From: Nissolia schottii
Lineage: Eukaryota > Streptophyta > Magnoliopsida > Fabales > Fabaceae
Direction: 5' to 3'
Length of the DNA stretch: 64,000 nt
Assembly (NCBI GenBank): GCA_003254905.1
Contig: QANU01006283.1
Location: forward strand, 388,779 to 452,778
Part shown: in pieces, positions 10,779 through 23,000 of the stretch
Layout: the number at the start of each line of letters is the position of its first letter
Numbering within the stretch: the stretch's first letter is position 1
Made by a program: the position numbers and the translations under genes
The notes under the pieces: model-generated
Told to the model about the DNA's origin: nothing
What the model saw: the letters and a program-made list of their open reading frames with translations, nothing else
The model's database searches: none

Positions 10779-11850
10779 AACCGCAGCTTCTTTTTGCAGA
10801 GAAAGGGTCAAAACAAAAATGCATAAAAATCAGAAACCAAAGTGAATTTCAAGACTCAGGCAAGTGACATGCATGGCTTAGGCAAGGAAAGAATACTAAG
10901 GTGAAAAGCAAAGCATAAAATGGATCAACTGTGTTTAAAAAGTGTCGGACCAATGCACAAGACTCTCTCTTGATAGATAGGGTATGAGAAAATATTAATG
11001 TAAGCAACATTAGTCGCAAGATATTATAGAGGAAGAAAAAAGAAGAGTATGGATCAACATTTGTTCAAGTTTCTAGGGAGATTCTGTGGGAATTGGGAAG
11101 AACAAAATGGGATTTAATGCTCTTCTCTGAAAAAAAGAAGCAGAGGAGATTTTGTCCATTATTGTTGGGAGAGTAAAAACAAAAGAGGAAGACAAAAGAA
11201 TTTTATGACTTTACAAGAGAGAAAAAAAAATGTTACTGTGTCCTTTCTTCTTTCTGTTAGAACGGTTCATTCATAGTGCTAATTATAATAAAATATTTAT
11301 TAGTATAATAAATGTAAAAGAAAATTATTTTAAACAGAAATTTATTTTTTTATATAAGTATAATTTTGTTAATTCATATAATTTTATGTATTTATTAAGA
11401 TGTTTTTTTTTATTTTAATATGTGTAGTGTTTAATTTTAAACCCACGTCACCAAAGGGAGGAATTATTACTATCATTATTGACATCTTGGAAATTGTGAA
11501 GGAAAAAATAAATACAATGGTCCATACTACGAAGTAAGTAAAAAGTGCCTGCTTGATTAGAGGAAAGTGACTGCAACCACAATCTGATTCTGCTGAATTG
11601 AAGGAATATTAATATTTTTTGAGTCTTTGTCTATGAAACAGCCAGCCAGCAAGACTTGTTCTTTAAGGTATAGACTTTGGCGGTTCTAATCCTAACCACT
11701 GATTAAAACCTTTGTTCTTTTCCCCAGTCTTATCATATTATTATATAATAATTATATGGTAGAGCAACATTGTCTCATCTCTAATTCAAACAATCACAAC
11801 TCAATTTATGATGTTACCGAAAAAAATCAATCAGAGGAGGAAAAAAAAGT
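10779..11850. other. Upstream region of the DUF1645-like gene
   Basis: Contains the presumed promoter on the minus strand and AT-rich spacer. No other gene or repeat was recognised. Confidence 0.35.
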
Positions 11851-11862
11851 ATTATCAAATAA

Positions 11863-12762
11863 GGTTATCAAACTCAAGAGTTTAAACAAACTCGTGGAGC
11901 CTTCGTAAACTCGGATCGTAAACTTATACGAGTTTATTTATTATTAAAAAAATATTTTAAAAAACTATTATGCTACAAAAATACATTTAATACAACTTGA
12001 AATTCATAAATACTTTTAACTCCATAATAAAACACAAATAAAGATGAAATATATGAGTTCTAAGTTCAATTCATATATAATACATAATACATATGTCTGA
12101 ACCAAAATATATCCTCCTCTACATAAACTTAATGACAAGTAAAATCTATCAACAAAAGAGAGAGGTGGCGTGTTGAGCAACCAACATAACAAATGTATAT
12201 AAAGAACAATGTCACTCATTTTTTACAAAAGTAGCCTACTTTGAGCCGATAGCAAAGAATTCAGTGATGACTTTGAGAGTACGCCCTTTGTTTCTGAAAC
12301 CTTCAAGAACACAAATATTCAGGAGATGACACACACAACAGCATAAACATCGAAGATACCAGCGAGTCTCATAGTATTAAGCATCATAGGAAGCGAGTAT
12401 GTGACAATGATGTCTCCAATTCAAAACACTAAAGCACAGATAACGATGCAGAGGTCACACACCCTAGTAGAAAAGATCTCTGAGCAAAGGAGGAAATACA
12501 TACGATGGATTAGCGACGGAGCACGATGGAGGAGCACAATGGATCATGATGACATGACGAAGTACTCTGAAACACTCAAACGACTTAAATCTAAAAACTC
12601 AGAGATGTGCAAATCGACGTCGATTTTATGTAAGTTTACACAAGTTTACCCGAATTCTGCCAAGTTTACCTAGAAATGAGTTTACATACGAGTTAACTTG
12701 ATTTTATTACCTATGAACGTAAACTCGTACTAGTTTAAGTTAAAACGCGATTTTAATAACCA
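11863..12762. mobile_element. Mutator-like element carrying a host gene fragment (Pack-MULE candidate)
   Basis: The ends are related inverted repeats: left GGTTATCAAACTC and right, reverse-complemented, GGTTATTAAAATC, each followed by repeated short motifs of the type ACTCG/GAGTTTA/CGTAAAC. Near-identical 10-mers TTATCAAATA (11852-11861) and TTGTCAAATA (12765-12774) flank it and may be a target-site duplication, although the offsets (1 and 3 bases) are not perfectly symmetrical. Between the ends lies the C-terminal coding part and probably the 3' UTR of a tonoplast sugar transporter gene. No transposase is present, so it is non-autonomous. Boundaries are good to a few bases only. Confidence 0.6.
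12236..12490 (-). pseudogene. Fragment of a tonoplast monosaccharide transporter (TMT/TST type) C-terminus
   Basis: On the minus strand the translation starts LCSEIF, continues with CALVF, a stop, IGDIIVTYSLPMML, then RLAGIFDVYAVVCVIS, a stop, IFVFLKVSETKG, and, after a frameshift near 12280, TLKVITEFFAIGSK and a TAG at 12236-12238. This follows the last two membrane helices and tail of plant TMT/TST sugar carriers (EIFPTRV, then VFWIGDIIVTYSLP, VFVFLKVPETKG, EVITEFF). Both in-frame stops (12421-12423 and 12319-12321) are TGA where the family has TGG for tryptophan. It covers roughly the last 85 residues of a protein over 700 long, so it is a non-functional fragment. It lies inside the Mutator-like element. 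Confidence 0.85.
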
Positions 12763-12774
12763 TGTTGTCAAATA

Positions 12775-13041
12775 CATAATACTATTTCAAGATTATGTTG
12801 ATCTTACATCACATTTTTTTCCTTATATCTATGGATGATTTCTTAAGTACATGTTTGACAAAAAGTAGTTTTCATTTGCTCATAACCAAGTAGCTAGAAC
12901 TAATTAAATAGAATTAATTACACCCTGCAGCTAGAACTGTACTAAATGTGTATGCCGTACGGTTCATTGGCTATTCTTAGTTTTCAATTTCATACAGTAC
13001 TTTTTTTTTCTGTAACTTATCAATCAATTACAAGCATGTAA
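12775..13041. other. Short AT-rich spacer
   Basis: No gene or element recognised between the Mutator-like element and the microsatellite. Confidence 0.4.
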
Positions 13042-13131
13042 GTAATAATGATAATAATAATGATGATAATGATGATGATAATAATAATAATAATAATAAT
13101 TATTATTATTATTGTTATTATTATTATTATC
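13042..13131. repeat. ATA/ATG then TAT trinucleotide microsatellite, self-complementary
   Basis: A run of ATA and ATG units turns into ATT/TAT units about two thirds through (near 13100), so the two halves can pair over more than 20 bases. Confidence 0.9.
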
Positions 13132-13223
13132 TTTGAAAGTAAAGAAAATTTTTGCACATTTATTGAAACATGGTCAAATTAGAGTTCCAATGGAGAGACA
13201 ATTAAACCAAATTCCATTACTTA

Positions 13224-13451
13224 AAGAGTTCTGCTACACGTATACCAAAAATCATACACCATACATACACCTCGTACTTATATACATAAAGTTTGTGTTT
13301 TAACTCATGTAATGTTTGTGCACTTAATTAAGTATAGTTGAGAGTATCATTTACAAGTTTGTAATGTTTGTGCACGCATGAGAATAAAGTTTGTGCATTA
13401 TTAATAGTGTATGTATGAGTGTATGAAATTGGATGTACATATAGCATTTTT
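13224..13451 (-). mobile_element. MITE, copy 2 (inverted relative to copy 1)
   Basis: Reverse-complement homologue of 7083-7312. It has the same GCTAC ends 213 bases apart (13233-13445) and the same internal blocks such as AAAGTTTGTGTTTTAACTCA and CACTTAATTAAGTATAGTTG. Small differences spread along the length show the copies are not recent. Confidence 0.8.
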
Positions 13452-16400
13452 GTTACTTAAAAGTTCATTGGAAGCTAGATCTTCTTCCAGAATTGGGATG
13501 CTAATAATGCCAGTGAAAGAAAGAAACTTGCCAACCATATCTATCACATTCAATTTGGGTTTAGTGGTGCAAAAAATGTTACAATCAGACCACTCTTCAA
13601 TCTTCATTACATATGAATGTCTTGCTGTCAATACAAACTTTACAAGGTGATAGAGTTGCAAAAGGTGTAGACCCGAAAGGAGTGATGGTGGGGGGATTCT
13701 AATACACAAAAGTTATACTTACAAACATTCTTGGAGACACCATTCGAGAGATATGGTAGAGATTAAAATCAAAAAATTGAAAAGAGAATTTCTGTGTGTT
13801 TTTAATGTATATGCTTACATAGTGGGACTGATTGATGTCTACAATTAAAATACCAACTATCTTCTAATACATCTATGTAATTCCTATATTCAAAAATCTT
13901 GTCACATTAAAGTCTACTTTGACACCGAAATACTAGCATTAGCCAAATGAGTATTTAAGAGAGTAAGTTTAGGTGTTATCCATCTGCTTTTACTTGGTCA
14001 GAAAAAAAAAATGGATGACACCAACTCTTTAATTCTTTATCCTCAAGATTAAAACTTAGAGAAAATTATTAGACGGCCGATTATTTGTCAAAAATTAAGT
14101 CTCAGAACAATGTGACATGAACAATAATCATTAGATAAAAAATTGGTTGAGTTACTATCATGATTTCTTTAATTGCATCACTCTGACTAGTAGCATTGCT
14201 GAAACTTGCAAGGGTGATACTTATCTCTTGTAGGACACTTGGGAAAGATTGAAGCCTTCCTACTATGGCAAGGGCAAATTGAGGGTTAAAAAAATTAGGT
14301 ACAACGATAATAAAATTAAAAGGGGCCCAAAGTAGAGAAGGACTAGTATTAGATTGGTACCTTGATGGGCAAATTCTATACAGAGGCATGGGGTGGGTGT
14401 GGGGATCACATTTTTAGGATGGGCCCCACAAAGATAACAAGTGTTTCTCCTTTTAACCAAGACAGATAACCCAATTTTGTCAACTTGCCATGTGAGCAAT
14501 CTCCCCAACGTGGAAGGATGAATAAGCCCACAACCTTGATGACAAAACAGTCCTTAATAAACAACCCCTCCCCACCCCCCGCCCTTATTTTTTTATGCTC
14601 AATACTTGCCACAACATGGGACCCCACCCACCCGCTGTTTAGAAATTGGAAGGACCCTACTAATGGAGAGATTTTTAGACCTAATGTTGATGGCGTTGGT
14701 CAAGTTTATCCCCGAGTTTTAAAAAATAACAATTTCATCTTTAAGATTAGCACCTCATTCTTCAACGTTGTCCCTAGATCCTTGACGCTATGGACAAATA
14801 TGATGTATAGATGCCAACATTGGGGTGGATTTGGTATTTTTCAAAGTTTGAAGACGAATTTAATTGACATTGTGAACGTTGGGGACAAATTTAAAGGTTT
14901 AGGATTTGGTACAGACTTAACCTCTAATTAAGGCAAAACAATTATTTGTCAAATCTATGTACTCTATATTATTCATTACTTAAGATATCTTATTACTATT
15001 TTCTATTTTTCTAAGGTTTCTAATGCAATAGCTATTATATCAAATTATAAATAGTACAAAGATCTTAGATTTGAGCCTTAAGAATAGAAAGAATCTTCAT
15101 TGAGAGATCCTTACTCTCTTTAGTGACTTCAGTCGAGCCGAGTTAGATTGGTCGAATTTAAGATTTAAATATAGAAAAGTCTTAAAGAACAAAATAATTA
15201 TGAATAATATAAAATAAAACTTTTCTTTTGCTCGTTAAATTATATGAGAATTCCTTCACACCACGCACCAAGTATCCTTCAACCCGGAATTGGCATTACA
15301 AGAAACAATTGCTTGGTGAAGGAAAAGATGTAAACATAACCATAATCAGCACTACAATAAATGCCATACACTTGTATATGAGAGAGACCTATCTTTTCAT
15401 TATGATTGAGAGACGTGGCATACGGTTGCCCTAGTGGACCCCAAACAGAGAGAAAATATATAAATCATATGAATACAGCAAATAGATTACTCTCATGGAA
15501 TAGATCAATTATATAGGTGGTGGTGGTGCCCGTTTAGTTGCCTGGTTAATTTGTGAAGAAAATAGTTTAGAAAAGGAATAAATGGGGTGAGAAATTGATG
15601 GACTAGTTTTTTATTTAATTTTATTCATAAATTTGATCTATGAATTATTCATCCCTATTGTTGGACTCAAACCAGACTGACCCTTAAAATGGAAATTGTA
15701 GCCTCAATTGGATGATAACTTTCGGTGATGGAAAAATGAAGGTGCAATTGAGTGTGTATTTTCTTTTATGCTTGTACAAAAGTCTAATCATAGAAAATGA
15801 GATTCAAAGGCTTGGCTCTTCTTTAAGCATGTTACTAGTAGTATGATCTTAACAAGTTCTACCATCTTCATCATCAACACTGTTGCCACCATCATTATAT
15901 CCGCCATAATTTCATTATCCCAGGTACATCAGCAACGAATATAACTATCACCGAGCATTGACTAATCATAATTTCTACACCATAAATGATATATTTTTTA
16001 AGTATCCGAATCGATCAAAACTCGAATAAATTATATGAAGATTAATTTAAATTTGCAATTGGAGAATTCCAAACTGAGGTATAGGTTGTTTAATCAAGTT
16101 CTTAATTTGAGAGTAGTTTCAACTACTTCCATGTAGAAACAAACCAAGTCCTCGTTATCAAACTTCTTACCAAAGCAATAACTCCTCGTCTGTGTTTCTT
16201 CCTACGATCACGAAAGAGTAACGCAATAAAGATTGACCACCGCCATTGAGTGAAGACAAATGTCTTACATCTCTTTGCTTATGATTCTCAACCATAAGAA
16301 AAAGATTTCCTCATGGTGTCATTTGGAATGCACATATTAAGTGTGACACGCAATTACACAGCTACATTTTCGTTTATTTTCCTTCGCTTAACATCCTAAA

Positions 16401-17005
16401 AGTAATGTTTGTTGTTATATTGTATTTACATACATGTTTAGTTTTCTTCTAATTTAATAATTCCATATATAAAATATGATTTTGTATTTGCAATTTTAAT
16501 AAAATTTACTTCACCAAAATCCACTTAAAGCAAACATACAGCAAAGAAAGAACCAGAGAAGGAACTAAATTCACCCCGAATTATTGTTAACAAGCATCAA
16601 CAAATAATCAAAAGTACATAGATTGTTGAAGAGTAATAATCTTAAAATGTTCTAAATTTAATCTATCTTTAAAATTAAATTTCAACACTATGATTATTAA
16701 TCACTTCTTAAATAAGTACAGTTAATGAATCAGAACTATATCTTAATCATAAATTGCAGCATATAAAGTTGAGAGGATTTGATCAGGAACACACAAATTA
16801 CAAACGGCCCCATTTCAGGGCATTGGTGAATAATATGAATTCAGCCAAACAATAATCAGTCAACAGCCAAAGATTTCTAATTTCTTTACCTCTGACTTAT
16901 GATGGCCACTGCTGAATAAATGGTAAAAACCTATGTGTACATATATAGGAGAAAGCATGGTATATATGAACAAATGACCAAATGGTACATTCATTGTTTT
17001 TAATA
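13452..17005. other. Intergenic spacer with unassigned coding-like scraps
   Basis: A 100-codon minus-strand frame (13401-13709) overlaps the MITE end and encodes a stretch including WSDCNIFCTTKPKLN that I do not recognise; it may be a gene or transposon scrap. The 14100-14935 region holds overlapping open frames on both strands with C-rich blocks (14560-14635), also unrecognised and possibly transposon-derived. The remainder to 17005 is AT-rich without features. Confidence 0.3.
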
Positions 17006-20000
17006 TCACCGAAGATCAATGACATCAAACTTTAAGTCAGGGTTCATGTAAACATCTGTACAAGTGTCATATATGGGACCACCATCTGGGGGCTGGCTAT
17101 GTGGATGGAAGCCACGTTGCTGGCATTGTCTAATCACAGACATCCCACCAGGTGCTGTCAACCGAAATATGCCATGGTTTCTGTACAAGTAGATAAAAAC
17201 TCTCATTTCAAAATGGTCAATCTTTTCAGCACCAAAACTCATTCATTGTCTAGAAAAAGGATTTTGCATCCTTTTCAAGTTTTATGTCTTTAATTGTGTT
17301 TCCTAACTTATTAGGGATTAAGTTTATATAATGAAACCTCATTATATTTATATAACAGATTAATTTCTATGCAATGAAGTTGTATCATCCAATTATGTGC
17401 TATTATAGAAGATAGGAGACTTAATCACTTTTTCTTACGTAACAACACATGATTGGAGGAAAGTTAAACTCTTTTACACTCTCAGTGCATAAAAATTAAT
17501 CTTGAAATTCAATCTCACCAACTCAGTTCTGTTATAGAGATGCTTTCCTTTTGCTATCTGAGATGTGATCTTACCTTGAACTGTCTCTTGGCGCCATAAC
17601 TATTGCAACAGATTCTGGCAGCATAATCTGAAGAGGCAACCGTTTGCATTAGGAATAGTAAAAATTATAAAGAAACTACCTAACAATGGAAATACTTAGC
17701 TTGAATATGTAGCATGGCAAAGCACAGCAGAAACTATAGGTGAAATAATAAAATATATAAAGAAACTAACAAACAATGAAAATACTTAGCTTGAATATGT
17801 AGCATGACAAAGAGAAACTATAGGTGAAATAATAAAATGTATAAAGAAACTACCTAACAATGAATATACTTAGCTTGGTTCTGTAGCATAACAAAGCACA
17901 GCAGAAAATATAGGTTAAATTACTACTGCAGGTTCCTATAAAATTTTAGAAGTATAGGAACCAGTTAAAAAAAATTTAACTACAATTACCTACTTTTCAA
18001 TGAAAATATTGGGAGCTACAAAATAACTTACTAAAACACATTGGGTGTGTGACAAACCTCAAGTAAGGAACCATCTTTGATAGAAACAACAACAACAATT
18101 AAGCCTTATCCCACTATGTGGGGTCAGCTACATGAATCAAACGATGCCATAGTGTTTTGTTTTGGATCATGTCCACGTTTGATTCATTAGTTTCCAAATA
18201 TCTTCTAATGGTTTCGTTTATAATTTTTCTAGGTCTCCCTCTATCCCTAACTACTAGGCTACCCATCATTTGATCTACTCTTCCACCCAAGGCTTTGTCA
18301 GGTCTTCTCCTTACATGTCCAAACCACCTAAGGCGAAATTCTACCATCTTTTCTATTATAGGTGCTAACCTCAACTTTCTCTCTAATGCATTCATTTCTA
18401 ATCATATCTTGTCTAGTGTGTCCACTCATCCATCTCAACATCCTCATTTCTGCAACATGAAGTTTATTTTCATGCTGATTTTTTACCACCTAACACTCTG
18501 TTCCATATAACATCGTCGAGCTTACAGTTTGTGCAATAGAATTTTCCCTCAAGTTGAGTAGTACCCTTTTATCGCATAGAACTCCTTAAGCACTCCCCCA
18601 TTTCATCCAACCAACTTGGATCTTGTGGTTTACATCCCCTTCTGTCTCTCCATCATCTTGAATAATGACTCCAAAATACTTGAATCTTATAACTTGTGGT
18701 ATAGTATCGTCCCCAATTTTCACCTCTAGGTTAGAGCTTAAACGCCTCTTACTAAACCTATATTCCATATATTCCGTCTTGCTTCTACTAATACGAAGCC
18801 CATATGTCTCAAGAGCTTGTGTCCATAGCTCTAGCTTTCCATTCAACTCTTCCCTCGATTCCCCTACCAAAACTATATCATCTGCAATGCATCTTGATTG
18901 CGTTCAATAAGGACATCCAAAACTAGGGTAAAAAGATAGAGGCTTAAAGTTGACCCTTGGTGCAAACCAATTGTGATGGGGAAATCCTTTGGTGCTCTTT
19001 CTTGCATTCTTATGCTAGTTGTGACCTCATCACACATATCTTTGATTTCTCGTACATAGGCAATTCTAACTCCTTTTTTTTTTTTCCAAAACCTTCCATA
19101 AAATCTATCTTGGCACTCTATATCATACGCCTTTTCCAAATCAATGAAAACCATATGCAAATCTCTTTACACCCCCCGATACTTCTCCGTCAATCTCCTC
19201 AGTAAGTAAATCGCTTCCACGGTAGACCTCCAAAGCATAAAGTCAAACTGATTTTCTGTATGCAAGTCTACATCTCAACCCCTGCTCAATTACCCGCTCC
19301 CATAATTTCATAGTATGACTCATCATCTTGATCCCTCCGCAGTTTGCACAATTTTGTATGTCTCCCTTGTTCTTATAGATGGGCACTAAGATACACCTCC
19401 TTCATTCATTTGGCATCTTCTTTGACCTAATAATCTCATTAAACAACTTTGTGAGCCAACTTATACCCTTCTCGCTAAGGCATTTCCATACCTCAATAGG
19501 TATATTATCAGGTCTCACTACCTTGCAATTTTCCATTTGCTTCAATGTTTCCTTTACCTCCAATTCTTGAATGCTACAAGGTATAATTTTGATCTTCTTC
19601 CCTAATACTCAGCCTATTCAATTGAGGGAGAAGCTCATGCCCTTCATTAAATAGCTTTTGGAAGTAGCTCTGCCACCTTTCTTTGATGTCTTGTTCCCTT
19701 ACTAAAACTTTACCTTCCTCATCCTTGATGCATTTCACATGATCTAGATCTGTGGTTCTTCTTTCCCTACCCTTCACTAGCTTGCAAATACCTCTTCCCC
19801 CGCTTTAGTACCTAGGGATTTATCAGTTTGAGACTAGGCACATAGCAGGAAATATTTGAATTATATTCTAGACTATATGCTTGGTAAATAAAGATCTATA
19901 ACTAAATCCAAGATGACCAGTTACAATAATTCAAGTCCATACATAAAACAACACAACAAAACTCAGCAACAAGTATAAAACGTTTCCATCATTAACAGTT

Positions 20001-23000
20001 CTTAATTTCTCTCTTCCAGCATTTCCTCAGAACAGTATCAATCCATCTCCCAAGACCAAGCAAAGAATATCCATGAAAAATGATCATAAATAGAATTAAT
20101 GTACTAACCTGATACGAGTAGTGAGTGTGCAGATCAATTGATGACATGAAACAAGATTGTGTAGGATGTGTCTGGCAATTACGAACAATATATGTCAGTG
20201 TTAACAACGGAAGACAAGTAAATAAAACAAAATAAAGCTATATTTTGCCTTGAGACAATTGAAACTACAGTCACAGAATGAGAAATTCAATTCTATATCA
20301 CATCATTTCATATAACTTTTTTTTAGACGTTAGGAAATAGAAAAATACAACTTTCCATAACCCAAATCAGTTCCCTACAAACACAATTTAAAACTCACAT
20401 GTATCCATCCAAGAGGGAAAAGTGATCGTTTATCCTGCACTTCAAATATTTCCTCTTCATTTGTAGTCTGACACTGCTCAAATAAACGTTACATTCATAG
20501 AACAAATAATAGTAATGCATATCTCACAAAAATATATATAAGGAGGAAAGAGTTCTCACAGAATCTGATGTTGACTCTTGCTTTGGAATTATCAGAGCAG
20601 TAATGTAAAATTTTCTGTTTTTCTGCAATCAAGCGTGTTTGCAAAATAACAATTAATATGTCAATTCAACAATATAGTATTGAAAGTGTGAGAAACTGAA
20701 GCTTAAGAAGCCCAATGACAGTGGCAGAATTTTCCAAACTACCATATAAAAATACCCTGCACCTTGACACAAGTTTTTGGAAAGATCTAGCACCTTGATA
20801 CATGAACACGCATATCAATAGAGAAAGTAAAAAACTAAAAAGAACATTGCAATAGCACAAGACTGTACATCAGAAACTTAGTTTCTTTCAATCACAGGAA
20901 CCCAAGCTCCTTTGGGATCTATCTTTGCATATTGTTTCAAGACAAAAAATTGTGAAGTGCAGACAGAACTTACAAGTAAACCAGCAAGGACACCACAAGT
21001 CTCTAAATTTTTGTCAGTATTCGACTTGGCAAGCTTCATAAAATTTTCCATCAAAGCAGTGGACTGCATATAGAAAAATTATCAGGATTCGATGGAATGA
21101 TGTTAAACTATTGTCAGCATTTAATATTTTCTAAATCATCAGCATCTCTGAAAAACCCTATACTCAATAGTATGAACTATGCCTCCCGCGAAATGCCAAC
21201 CTAATAAAAGAATACATCAAAGATAGATAAGAAAATGTTATCGACTCTCACAATGTGCAGTTGCAGCGGTGACTCAGCATTAACACAATTATTTGATGGA
21301 GTCTCTGTCTTGCATCCTGCCTCATTAACATGCGATGACACTGCAGGGACCAAATCTTGTACTTCAGCAAGTACAGGTGGAGGAGAAGGCTGTCTGATAA
21401 CTTTTATTTGAGTAGGCGTTTGTGTTTCTTCAAAAGAGATTAGAGAAGGAGGTTCCTCAGCATGCTGAGCCTGGCAATCCTCACTCTGGGAAAGAATTGT
21501 ATCTAAATCTGATTTATTCTGTTCTGTGATGTTGTTGTCTTTTTTATTAAGAGATCCATCTTCCAAAGAATGTTGTAGGCTGTATGTTCAGAGAGAGAGT
21601 CCAGACAGATGGATGTAGTTAATATATAAAATAAATAGATAAACCAGTGCACTGATGCATCATGGACTACAATGGTAAAATTTTAAAATACCAAACTCCC
21701 TATGAATCAGTATATCCTACCCTTTTAGAAGACCAACAACTTTAAATAAATTTCTGTTATTATAAAATGTCAGGGTGCAATGTCCATCACTACCTTTTCT
21801 TACAATAACTGGAAACCCAACAATAGAAAAAGGCACTATAGAAGCTTAAAATAAGCAACAACCTTGGCATTTCAACTGGAGACAGATCTATGTTGGTTGG
21901 ATACCTAACCTACATCCAGATAGAAAAGTCAGGATGATCTTTGAAAAGAATTGAAAGAGAGTGATAAACACTAGCATACCCCTTTATCACTGGTAGGTGG
22001 CCGCCACTGCCCATTAAGCCCATTGGGACCAAGGATAGAATGTCTAGAAAGAGTTTCCTCTTTTGGGGGCGGAAGAGTTAGAGATCTACACAAGGTAAGC
22101 AACAATGCAAGGGACCTCTCAGTAAAGAAAAAATAAGGAAAATTTGGTGTTTCCACCCAGAACTATCCACTTTCATATCACAATTTTTTACATATAATTA
22201 GAAGGTAACCTAACAGACAAATGGAAGTTTCACATAACTTCATTCTGGGTAGAAGAAAGAAAGTGCAATGACTTGTGCAGTATCTTCAATTTTATACATT
22301 AATGAAGAGGCTAACACTTACAGTTTTTGCAAATTCTCTTGCACAGGCCTGACGTAAGAGAACTGTTGGCCCCTTGATCCTTGGTAACCAAACTCCACAC
22401 CAGCTGGTCTGACTATCTGGTCAAATATACAATAGCATATGGATGAAAGACTTCTTTTCAAGGGGACAACAAATAGAAAAGATGCATTCAACCAAAAGAA
22501 TCAATGTAGTTTTAAGGAAAGATTATCATTGGCGAGCTGCGACCTTTTAAAACAAATTCTCCTGCAAATTTTACCTTTATTTGACCATAACTACCCAAAG
22601 TTTCCTTTTTCACCGGAGAAAAAGCCATTGAATTATTTGAATGAAATTCTCCCCTCCCATTTTGTTGGTAAGCACGTCTGCTGTTAAGCTCATTGATCTT
22701 CTGTTGTACCAGAGGTTTCAACCTCTCCAGTTCATTCAAGGAAATTAACAAGTTCTACATCAAGAACTTGAAAATCAGATTAAATTCACAATTTTATAAC
22801 AGATTTTGGTTTGAAGAAAAAGAGTAAAAAATAAACCTTTTTCAATGATTCTTTCTTTATTTTTGCAGATGATCTATATTCTCGGTGACGTGGTATTGTC
22901 TCAGATACCAAGCTAGACCAAAACAACAAAAAAAAGGGACCTTCAATTAAGTTCAACAACAACATACAATGAAGTCCACCTAGTTTAAACCATTCAGCGG

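Noticed and set aside
10779..10811. Eleven-codon extension of the DUF1645-like protein
   Set aside because: It would start on TTG. The first ATG is at 10778.
13042..13131. Functional hairpin RNA at the trinucleotide repeat
   Set aside because: Self-complementarity follows automatically from ATA units changing to TAT units; no other support.
14102..14931. Open frames up to 148 codons on both strands
   Set aside because: No recognisable motif, no consistent start or splicing, overlapping on opposite strands. Listed only as unassigned, possibly transposon-derived.
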